A DNA stretch of 61,271 bases. Source: Rhodothermales bacterium. GTDB lineage: Bacteria; Bacteroidota; Rhodothermia; Rhodothermales; Bin80. Made by a program: the position numbers and the translations under genes. Positions 51,743 to 58,803 of this stretch are shown one piece after another. The first letter of the stretch is position 1. Each line of letters begins with the position of its first letter. The DNA lies in NCBI GenBank assembly GCA_028278205.1, contig JANQES010000070.1, positions 1-61,271 of the forward strand, written 5' to 3'. The notes below the pieces were generated by a model. The model was not told where the DNA came from. It saw only the letters and a program-made list of their open reading frames with translations, and did not search any database.

Positions 51743-52735
51743 TTACTGCGTATCCATCGTGTCGGTGAAGACCGGGTTGAAGGCGTCGCCGTATTTCCAG
51801 GCTTGTACCATGTTGTCCAGGCTGGGCACCGGCGGGATGTCCGGAACGAGAAAGCCGTCCTGGTTGATCTCGATATCCTCGATATCCTTGATATCCCGGA
51901 CGATGTGATACTTCACGTTCTCCGGCAAATTGACCTCCAGGCGTTCGTTGAAGATCGAACGGAGCCCGTCGTTTCGATACCGGCTTTCATAGCCGCCCGG
52001 CTTAGCGTTTCCATTGGGTGCCATCTCCCGGTCATACCAGATGTGGGTGATAATTTTAGGCAATTCCTGCACCAGCTTGCGCAACACGGCGCCTTCCAGG
52101 TACCACTCTGCATCGCTACACGAGCGTTCCAGCAGCAAATACCCGTGAATATTGAGGGGCAGGTCCGGGAGCTTCAACCCATTTTTCAGGAAATACCTGA
52201 CGGCCTCTCGATAGATGCGCGGCACGCTCTCAATCCATCGCTCAATCGTTGCCTCCGTTACCGGAATGGAGGTGCAAGGACGCGATGACCGCTTCTTGTT
52301 GGCCGACCGGAATCCCCGCCGCCGTTGTCCGTTTCCCGAAGGGATCCCTACGTCCCCGGTTCGGGTGCGCCGGTAGATGTATTGCCCGATGACCCACCGC
52401 TCCGGAGAAAGATCGCATTCGGGGTCGTTGGGAACGGGCAAGATGAGGCGCTGATTCGTCAACACAAAGTCGTAGGCGCCTTCGAGAAACTGAATCGGAA
52501 TGGCGTCTTTACCCTTGAAATAGTCCGAGAACGTCTGGGCGGTATCTCGAAACGCTTTCTGATTTTCATCCTCGATAAACGCATCGAGAGTGTTCGTGAG
52601 AAAATCAGGCTCTTCCCAGATTTTTTCTTGCTTGTCGGGATCGTAATGCTCCCAGATCACCGCGATGACGCGCGGGTAGACCGTTTTCCAGAATAAGCAC
52701 AGGTCTTTAGCTTTAATGCTCCACCGTTTACACAT
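51743..52735 (-). CDS. Two-chain TOMM precursor-like protein, short chain
   Basis: 330 residues, paralogous to the 510-residue protein encoded upstream. Shared segments are W-x-x-VYPRVIAVIW near the start, LPKIITHIWYDRE later, then YESRYRNDGLRSIFNERLEVNLPENVK and the tail NPVFTDTMDTQ. The PRxxAxIW motif appears twice in each chain, so each seems to contain a duplicated domain. From memory, pairs of such proteins beside a fused cyclodehydratase are described as the BMA_0021/BMA_0022 two-chain TOMM family. The Thr/Asp-rich tail after a conserved AWKYGDAFNP could be the modified region (inference). It has its own operator-promoter B. Confidence 0.6.
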   Translation of the reverse strand: MCKRWSIKAKDLCLFWKTVYPRVIAVIWEHYDPDKQEKIWEEPDFLTNTLDAFIEDENQKAFRDTAQTFSDYFKGKDAIPIQFLEGAYDFVLTNQRLILPVPNDPECDLSPERWVIGQYIYRRTRTGDVGIPSGNGQRRRGFRSANKKRSSRPCTSIPVTEATIERWIESVPRIYREAVRYFLKNGLKLPDLPLNIHGYLLLERSCSDAEWYLEGAVLRKLVQELPKIITHIWYDREMAPNGNAKPGGYESRYRNDGLRSIFNERLEVNLPENVKYHIVRDIKDIEDIEINQDGFLVPDIPPVPSLDNMVQAWKYGDAFNPVFTDTMDTQ

Positions 52736-52841
52736 GATGTCCTCTCAGTAGTTTTAGGTTTACAGAGTTTATTGTGAGAAGTACTACATCGCGCCTCCGG
52801 CTGCCGCAGGGCGTTTCAGCCGGTTTAGCATCGATGCTCAC

Positions 52842-52908
52842 AAGATAGAAGGACATCATGGCGCTCGCTTCGCGCACATGCGTTAATCTCATTCCCGCAA
52901 ATGCGTGA
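52842..52908 (-). promoter_or_regulatory. Operator-promoter B, before the short-chain gene
   Basis: Dyads TCGCGCACATGCGTTA (52870-52885) and TCCCGCAAATGCGTGA (52893-52908), 7 bp apart. TATCTT (52847-52842, minus strand) follows 22 bp downstream. The dyad pair is 134 bp from the ATG. Architecture identical to sites A and C. Confidence 0.65.
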
Positions 52909-52990
52909 TTGTTATGACCTTCGCGCCAGGGCTTCCGGAGTTCTCTGAAAACGTTGTTATTTAAATCGGGGAATCATGTTGCCCGGCACC

Positions 52991-53096
52991 GCCCGGCCCT
53001 AAAGAGCCGGGCTCAGGGCTTAAGGACGCCTTCGGCGCCCTGCTTTAGGCCCAACGGGCCTTCAGCGCTGAGCCCGGTGATTCATCGCCGGGCGGG
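52991..53096. repeat. CCCGGTGAT/GCCGGGCGGG repeat, full copy
   Basis: Outer GCCCGGCCC...GCCGGGCGGG, then GAGCCCGG/CCGGGCTC, then AGGGCTTAAGGACGCC-TTC-GGCGCCCT and TAGGCCCAACGGGCCT hairpins. Same order as 60144-60253 and the partial copy at 24589-24668. It lies in the 440-bp gap (52736-53175) between the two chain genes. The remainder of the gap holds operator-promoter B and no gene. Confidence 0.78.
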
Positions 53097-53175
53097 CTCG
53101 TTACTCCGGCAGCCCTGCCGCGCCGGGGCGGAGGCCGGTGGCACGTTGTTGTCTGAGGCAGGCAGGCCGCCTACC

Positions 53176-54705
53176 CTATTGCGTATCCATCGTGTCGGTA
53201 AAGACCGGATTGCTGGCGTTTCCGGTAATCCAGGCCTGATACATCTGTTTCATCGAGGGCGCCGGGCATAGACAAGGAAACGTAAAGCCGAAGTTGTCGA
53301 TGATTATTTCATTCCTCAGTGCCGGCTCAGACGGAGGACTGGTTCTGAATTTCATCCTGCGTTCTTTTGGAAGGTGAATTTCCAGCCGCTCCTCGAAGAC
53401 CGTTCTCAATCCGTCATCGCCGGGGTTGTTATATCGATCTTCGTAACTACCATCCGCCATGTCGTTCAGCGTAGGCGGGTCCGTTTTATTCCAATGCTGT
53501 TCATACCAGATCGTCGCTACGATGCGGGGGTGGGCCTGCATGATGCGCCCGTAGAGCGAACCCGGTATTTGCCAGCACCGCGTAGGCCCCCTGAGAAACA
53601 CATAAACAGGCAGGTCTATGGGCTCACAAAGTAAGCAGCGCAACACAGTGCGAAAGCGGCACAGCAACGCTGTTTCCAGGTCCTGAGGGTCATGGCAAAG
53701 ATCCTCCAAAAGACTTACTAACTCATGTAGGTCGTCTGGGTAAGTATAACCATGGGCTACCAGGACATTTTGCACCGTTTTGCGAAAATACCAGTTCAGG
53801 GCCTCGTCCGCTCTGATTCGTATGCCTGAAGCGAGGCCCCCGCTGGTTGCTACTCGGCTCGCTGTAGCAGCCAGACCACCTGGAGTATCGTCAGGATTAC
53901 AGGAAGAGGTTGGAATCAAAAGCGGAGCACTACCGACGCCGCGATACGTATACTTTCTGTATACCTCGGCAATTTTATTGTGGGCCTTCGTCATGCTCTT
54001 GGGATAGATCATGGGATTGGGCGGCATCAGCAACTCTATACCCTCATTACTCAATAGAAAGTTGAAGCCGTATCCATCCAGAAAGGTTATAGGAATGGGG
54101 TCGATGTGTGTACCCTTAATAGTAGTCCCGTAAAGTAAATAATATTCCAGTGCTGCTGCATGTTGGATAAACTCCTTTGTAAGACCTTTGAAGGGTTGAC
54201 GGGCAACTTTTTTTAGATAGTCCGGGTCTCTGCGGTTCGGATAACCCTGCTTCCTGCCGGTCTTCGATGATTGATTAAGCAGCTTTCGGATGTTTTTCTG
54301 AATGAATTCCGGATCTTTGGGGGTACTAAGTGCTTCTCCTGACCAGTACAGCGCTACAATCCTGGGAAAAACGATATTCCAAAGGATATTCAACTGTGTT
54401 GCGGTAATGAACCATGTTACGTCAGGCTTGGGGTCGCATGGATTTGGATTCGTTTCCTCGTCATACGACGGATTAAACAAAGGCACACAATCATCACATA
54501 ATTCTTGCTGCTTTTCCAAATCTTGCTCTTCCATTTCAGGCCATGCATCCAGACCAGTCCATGGTTCGTAATCTCTACATTTAAGATATGATTTAATCCG
54601 TTTCTCCCTCCGTTTCTTCCGTTTCTCTTCCTCTTTCTTCCGTTTCTCTTCCTCTTCATGTTCAGCGCCTACACGGTATACATCCATTCTTGCACGGTGG
54701 TCCAT
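53176..54705 (-). CDS. Two-chain TOMM precursor-like protein, long chain
   Basis: About 509 residues from the ATG at 54705, which has a GGAGGTGAGAAA leader. N-terminal 60 residues are a highly charged helix (EEEEKRKKEEEKRKKRREKR). Then a first domain with WNIVFPRIVALYW, a middle region absent from the short chain, a second domain with HPRIVATIWYEQHW, YEDRYNNPGDDGLRTVFEERLEIHLPKERR and the tail NPVFTDTMDTQ, identical in its last 11 residues to the short chain. The C-terminal third contains several cysteines (LLCRF, RCLLCEP, PCLCP), candidate cyclodehydratase or zinc sites. No operator of the A-C type precedes it; it may be co-transcribed with the regulator gene 188 bp upstream. Confidence 0.6.
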   Translation of the reverse strand: MDHRARMDVYRVGAEHEEEEKRKKEEEKRKKRREKRIKSYLKCRDYEPWTGLDAWPEMEEQDLEKQQELCDDCVPLFNPSYDEETNPNPCDPKPDVTWFITATQLNILWNIVFPRIVALYWSGEALSTPKDPEFIQKNIRKLLNQSSKTGRKQGYPNRRDPDYLKKVARQPFKGLTKEFIQHAAALEYYLLYGTTIKGTHIDPIPITFLDGYGFNFLLSNEGIELLMPPNPMIYPKSMTKAHNKIAEVYRKYTYRGVGSAPLLIPTSSCNPDDTPGGLAATASRVATSGGLASGIRIRADEALNWYFRKTVQNVLVAHGYTYPDDLHELVSLLEDLCHDPQDLETALLCRFRTVLRCLLCEPIDLPVYVFLRGPTRCWQIPGSLYGRIMQAHPRIVATIWYEQHWNKTDPPTLNDMADGSYEDRYNNPGDDGLRTVFEERLEIHLPKERRMKFRTSPPSEPALRNEIIIDNFGFTFPCLCPAPSMKQMYQAWITGNASNPVFTDTMDTQ

Positions 54706-54892
54706 TTTCTCACCTCCAGTTATTTGTTTATGAGAGATAAGAGGCCGTATTGGATGGGCATACGGCGCGGGTGCCCTGTACGAAAAGGGATCGACGTACT
54801 CCACCACGTCGCCGGAAAGGCGAGGTGTTTCACTTTTAATTACAATACTTTAGACACAGAGAGATTATCGACCTGCATAACACGCGCGGTCT

Positions 54893-55546
54893 TCAGACGA
54901 GTCGTTCGCGCAGGGCCTTGGCCACGGCGTCGGAGCGCGAGTGTACGTGCAGCTTGGCGTAGATATTGCGCAGGTGCGTATCGATGGTGTGGAAGCTCAG
55001 GAAGAGCGATTCGGCAATCTGCTGCTTGGTCTTGCCGTCCACCAGGGCGTGGAGCACTTCTTGTTCGCGTTCGGTGAGGCCGTAGTCCCACTTGGGCGCG
55101 GAGAGTTGCGTGAACATATTGAGCACCCGGCGCGCAATCTTGGCGTTCATCACCACCCCGCCTTTGCACGCCTCTTCGACGGCCTCGAAGATCTTGTCCG
55201 TCGAAGACATTTTGAGCAGGTAGCCGGAAGCTCCGGCGCAGAGGGCCTGGAAGATCCGGTCGTTGTTTTCGTGGATGGTCAGCATGATGACGTGCGTGGC
55301 CGGCGAGATCACTTTGAGCCGGCGCACCCCTTCGATGCCGCTGATGCCGGGCAGGCCGATGTCCATGAGGACGACCTCCGGGGCAAACTCGGTGTTGAGC
55401 GCGGCCAGCAGATCTTCGCACGAGCCGAAAACATGCGGGCAGCGCAGGCCGTCGCGGCTGTTAATGAGATCCTGCATCGTCTGCCGGAAATCGTCGTTGT
55501 CTTCGACGATCCAGACGGTAATGGCTTCTTGATAGGGCTGAGACAT
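54893..55546 (-). CDS. NarL/FixJ-family response regulator
   Basis: About 217 residues from MSQPYQEAIT at 55546. Receiver domain with acidic pair VEDNDD, phosphoacceptor aspartate in EVVLMDIGLPGISGIEGV and lysine in GYLLKMSSTDKI. LuxR-type helix-turn-helix at the C-terminus (LTEREQEVLHALVDGKTKQQIAESLFLSFHTIDTHLRNIYAKL). Likely partner of the propeller kinase at 42305-45364 and the best candidate to bind the dyad operators A-D, one of which (C) precedes its own gene. Confidence 0.93.
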   Translation of the reverse strand: MSQPYQEAITVWIVEDNDDFRQTMQDLINSRDGLRCPHVFGSCEDLLAALNTEFAPEVVLMDIGLPGISGIEGVRRLKVISPATHVIMLTIHENNDRIFQALCAGASGYLLKMSSTDKIFEAVEEACKGGVVMNAKIARRVLNMFTQLSAPKWDYGLTEREQEVLHALVDGKTKQQIAESLFLSFHTIDTHLRNIYAKLHVHSRSDAVAKALRERLV

Positions 55547-55641
55547 GGGTATAGTTGGTTTCAAGGTGCATAAAAAAAGAACGAAATAGAACGTATTGGA
55601 TCTTTACAGAAAACACTGCACGGCGTCCACGTTCAAATGTA

Positions 55642-55708
55642 AGTATAGCAGGCGACTAATTGTATTTCTTCACGCACACGCGGGATCTTCTCTCCCGCAT
55701 CTGCGTGA
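55642..55708 (-). promoter_or_regulatory. Operator-promoter C, before the response regulator gene
   Basis: Dyads TCACGCACACGCGGGA (55670-55685) and TCCCGCATCTGCGTGA (55693-55708), 7 bp apart and mirror images of each other. TATACT (55647-55642, minus strand) follows 22 bp downstream. The dyads are 123 bp from the regulator ATG, suggesting autoregulation. They are also only 39 bp from the plus-strand lipoprotein gene and could affect it. Confidence 0.65.
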
Positions 55709-55747
55709 GGCTCCGAAAAAAACGCGAAGCGTCCACGAAGACCCATC

Positions 55748-56374
55748 ATGCCTTATCTCACGATCCGATCCGTGCTGCTCGTTCTCCTCGTCCTGCTCGG
55801 CGCGTGCCGTCCGGCGGAGGTCGATGTCGAAGAGGAGATCGCCGATAACGAAGAACTGCGTTTGCTGGTCGAAGCCGACCAGCAAGACCGTTCGGATCCA
55901 GATCCTGCCGCGATGACGGAGGAGAAAGCCCTCGCCCAGATGCAGCGCGATGCCGAGCGCCGCGCGCGCGTCGAGGCGATGCTCGAAGCCGGCGAGATCC
56001 GCACGCTCCAAGACTACGTGAATGCCGCCTTGATCTTCCAGCACGGCAACGACTCGGCCTCCTACCGCAAAGTCTTCGAACTCTCTCGCGAGGTCCTCAA
56101 GATCGATTCGACGCATGGCGACGCCCGGCAGTTTTATGCGATGGGCTACGACCGCTACCTGCTCGCGGTGGGCAAACCGCAGGTCTACGCAACGCAGATC
56201 TCCTTTGATCAACAACAGGGCTGGCATATCCCGCCCGTCGATACGACCGCCGTGACCGAGGCCGAGCGCCTCTGGTATACCGGGCGCACGCTGGCAGACC
56301 GGCAGGCCGCGCTGCAATGCATCGAAGACGGCGGCGAGCCGATGGCATGCCTGGCCGGAGCGCCCGACTCCTGA
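55748..56374 (+). CDS. Predicted lipoprotein, DUF6624-like
   Basis: 208 residues with a lipobox (VLLGAC, Cys about residue 20). An acidic helical linker (EEEIADNEELRLLVEADQQD) precedes a helical domain with LQDYVNAALIFQHGNDSASYRKV, then YDRYLLAVGKPQVYATQ and GWHIPPVDTTAVTEAERLWYTG. The GKPQxYxTQ block resembles DUF6624-type proteins; the assignment is tentative. Divergent from the response regulator gene, with operator C between them. Confidence 0.6.
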   Translation: MPYLTIRSVLLVLLVLLGACRPAEVDVEEEIADNEELRLLVEADQQDRSDPDPAAMTEEKALAQMQRDAERRARVEAMLEAGEIRTLQDYVNAALIFQHGNDSASYRKVFELSREVLKIDSTHGDARQFYAMGYDRYLLAVGKPQVYATQISFDQQQGWHIPPVDTTAVTEAERLWYTGRTLADRQAALQCIEDGGEPMACLAGAPDS

Positions 56375-56461
56375 CGCATTTCATCATTTCGTCAGGGAAA
56401 ACCGTTTGAGGCGGTGATATATTGGGAAAGCCGAAGTAATTCCTGCACGTTTTGCCGGACG

Positions 56462-56527
56462 GTCACTGGTCATTAGTCACTGGTCACTGGTTGAAGACAA
56501 AAACACCAGTGACCAATGACCAGTGAC
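56462..56527. repeat. GTCACTGGTCATT palindrome
   Basis: 23-base arms 56462-56484 and 56505-56527 pair with one mismatch; units are CACTGGT/ACCAGTG. It lies in the 217-bp gap before the dihydroorotase gene. Confidence 0.8.
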
Positions 56528-56591
56528 ACCTTGATAATGGTAAAACGGGCAGGATTTTTTTCGCTGTACTTAGAGAGACGAAAATACACCC

Positions 56592-57884
56592 ATGACGCCT
56601 GACCTGCTTATTCAAAACGGCACGCTCCTCGATCCCGAAACCGGCCAGACGCGCCGCGCGGACATACTCATCCAGAACGGAACCATCGCCCGGATTGGCG
56701 AGGGGCTCGACGGCGGCACCGCGCCGGTCTACGACGCTTCGGGCCGGATGATCTCGTCGGGGTGGATGGACATGCATGTACACCTGCGCGAACCGGGCTA
56801 CGAATACAAAGAGACCATCGCTACGGGCTGCGGGGCGGCGGCTTTCGGCGGCTTCACGGCGGTGGCCTGTATGCCCAACACCAACCCGCCCATCCACACC
56901 CGCGACGTCGTCGAGTTCATCATCGAACGCGCCGCGACGACGCCGGTGGATGTCTATCCCATCGCGTGCGTCTCGAAAGAACGCGCGGGCAAGGAAATGG
57001 CCGAGATGGGCGATCTGGCCGATGGCGGCGCCGTGGCTTTCAGCGACGACGGCTCGCCCGTGCAGCACAGCGGCCTGATGCGCCGCGCCCTCGAATACGC
57101 CTCGATGCTCGATAAGCCCATCATCAACCACATGGAAGACCTGACGATGGGGCCGAAGGGGCATATGAACGAAGGCAGCGTCTCGACGCGGCTGGGGGTG
57201 CTGCCCGTGCCGGCGCTCTCGGAAGAGGCGATGATCGCGCGCGATTTGCTGCTGGCCGAGTTCACCGGCGGGCACCTCCACGTGGCGCACATCTCCACGG
57301 CCAAGTCCGTCGATCTCGTCCGCGAGGCCAAAGCGCGCGGCATCCACGTCACCACCGAAGTCTGCACGCATCACTTCACGCTGACGGATGAAGAGGTCGA
57401 AAAAACCGACTTTTCGACCCACACCAAGATGCACCCGCCGCTGCGCACCGCCGCCGACGTCGAGGCCATGAAAGAAGGCCTGCGCGACGGCACCATCGAC
57501 GCGCTCTGCACCGACCACGCGCCGCACGCGTCGTTCGAAAAAGAGGTGGAGTTCATCGCGGCGCCCTTCGGCATCATCGGGCTGGAGACGGCCTGGGGGC
57601 TGATCGGGCGTGAACTCATCGCGCCGGGCGTGCTGACGCTGGCCGAGGCCGTGGCGAAACTCACCGTCGCGCCGCGCCGCATCCTGGGCTTGCCGCTGCC
57701 GAAGCTGGCCGAAGGCGAACCGGCCAACCTCACCCTCTTCGACGCCTCGACGCGCTGGACCTTCGAAGATCATCACATCTATTCGAAAAGCCGCAACACG
57801 CCTTTCCTCGGCTACGAAATGACCGGCAAAGCCTGGGCCATCTACAACAAAGGGCGGTTTGTGGAGAATTTCGAAATTCAATGA
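56592..57884 (+). CDS. pyrC: Dihydroorotase
   Basis: Cyclises carbamoyl-aspartate to dihydroorotate in pyrimidine synthesis. 430 residues, class I (multi-domain-type) length. Metal and substrate motifs: MDMHVHLREPGYEYKET (HxH), MPNTNPP, NHMEDLT, HLHVAHISTAKSV with a histidine, TTEVCTHHFTLTDE and CTDHAPHASFEKE with the catalytic aspartate. The bacterial name for this class is also used as pyrC or pyrX. Converges on the phosphoesterase gene across a shared hairpin. Confidence 0.93.
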   Translation: MTPDLLIQNGTLLDPETGQTRRADILIQNGTIARIGEGLDGGTAPVYDASGRMISSGWMDMHVHLREPGYEYKETIATGCGAAAFGGFTAVACMPNTNPPIHTRDVVEFIIERAATTPVDVYPIACVSKERAGKEMAEMGDLADGGAVAFSDDGSPVQHSGLMRRALEYASMLDKPIINHMEDLTMGPKGHMNEGSVSTRLGVLPVPALSEEAMIARDLLLAEFTGGHLHVAHISTAKSVDLVREAKARGIHVTTEVCTHHFTLTDEEVEKTDFSTHTKMHPPLRTAADVEAMKEGLRDGTIDALCTDHAPHASFEKEVEFIAAPFGIIGLETAWGLIGRELIAPGVLTLAEAVAKLTVAPRRILGLPLPKLAEGEPANLTLFDASTRWTFEDHHIYSKSRNTPFLGYEMTGKAWAIYNKGRFVENFEIQ

Positions 57885-57897
57885 TCGAATTTCGAAA
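57867..57897. terminator. Shared hairpin between convergent genes
   Basis: 10-bp inverted repeat TTTCGAAATT (57869-57878) / AATTTCGAAA (57888-57897). The left part is also a palindrome on its own and lies within the last codons of the dihydroorotase gene; the phosphoesterase gene ends two bases beyond on the other strand. Confidence 0.6.
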
Positions 57898-57899
57898 AA

Positions 57900-58601
57900 T
57901 CACACCCCTTTATACAACCGTTTTGCCAAGCGGCGGGGCAGGCCGGCGTTGATGATCTTGGTGGCTGCCGCCCCGACGTCGTAGGGCACGCGCGCGAGGT
58001 CGTAGGCGAATGTTTCGGTGTCGAAGAAGGCGACGCAGGCGCGGGGGTCGCCGTCGCGGGGTTGGCCCACGCTGCCGACGTTGATGAGATAGCGGACGCC
58101 GGGCCGCACCCGGACGGCGCCGAGCTTGTTGCCCATCACCGCCGGCACGTGCGAGTGGCCCAGGAAACACACCGGCGTTTGGAAATGCTTGAATTGCTCC
58201 TGGGCTACCAGATAGGAGCCCAGGCGCTGCCAGCTGCCGGGGTCGCCGGGGGTGGCGTGGACGAAGGTGCAGCCGTCGGCTTCTACCGTCAGCGGCAAGG
58301 CGGCAAGGAAAGCGCGTTGGCTTTCATTGAGTTGGGCACGGTTGTGGGCGGCAGCTTTGCGCCCATCGCGCGGGAGCACCTTGAGGCCGCGTTCGAGGGC
58401 TACGGCTTCGTCGTGGTTGCCCAGCACCACGGCGTCGCACCGCTCGCGGACGAGGTTGACACAGGTGGCCGCATCGGCGCCGTAGCCGACGACGTCGCCC
58501 AGGCAATAGACGGCATCGACCTGGCGGCGCTTCACGACCGCGAACACCGCCGTCAAGGCCTCCAGGTTGGCGTGGATATCGGATAAAATGGCGAGTTTCA
58601 A
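57900..58601 (-). CDS. Calcineurin-like metallophosphoesterase, YfcE/diadenosine-tetraphosphatase-like
   Basis: 233 residues: LAILSDIHANLEAL (DxH), YCLGDVVGYGAD (GDxxGYG), VVLGNHDEAV (GNHD), FVHATPGDPGSW, CFLGHSHVPAV (GHSH) and LINVGSVGQPRDGDP. These metal ligands define the family. The group acts on phosphodiesters or dinucleotide polyphosphates in the cytoplasm; the exact substrate is not known. Confidence 0.92.
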   Translation of the reverse strand: MKLAILSDIHANLEALTAVFAVVKRRQVDAVYCLGDVVGYGADAATCVNLVRERCDAVVLGNHDEAVALERGLKVLPRDGRKAAAHNRAQLNESQRAFLAALPLTVEADGCTFVHATPGDPGSWQRLGSYLVAQEQFKHFQTPVCFLGHSHVPAVMGNKLGAVRVRPGVRYLINVGSVGQPRDGDPRACVAFFDTETFAYDLARVPYDVGAAATKIINAGLPRRLAKRLYKGV

Positions 58602-58656
58602 TGGGAAAGATGGTGTGGGTGTTACGATATTGATCCGACGGCGCGTAAGTTAGGGG

Positions 58657-58766
58657 AGTGAAACGTGACACGAGCAACGCGACTGACGAAGTAAACGTGA
58701 AACGTGAGGGTAGTTTTAGAAACGTTTTTACGAAGCACCCTCGTGTTTCAGTTTCTCGTATCACGT
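58657..58766. repeat. AAACGTG-unit palindromic repeat, copy 3
   Basis: GTGAAACGTGACACGAGC...GACGAAGTAAACGTGAAACGTGAGGG (in two blocks) faces CACCCTCGTGTTTCAGTTTCTCGTATCACG. It shares its core blocks with copies 1 and 2. It fills the divergent gap between the phosphoesterase and ligase genes. Confidence 0.72.
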
Positions 58767-58803
58767 CTAAAAGGTTTTTTCTTAGCAAAGCGATTCTCTA
58801 AAC

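Noticed and set aside
54706..54892. A fifth dyad operator before the long-chain gene
   Set aside because: Searched by eye at the expected distance; the region is AT-rich and has no TCACGC/GCGTGA half-sites.
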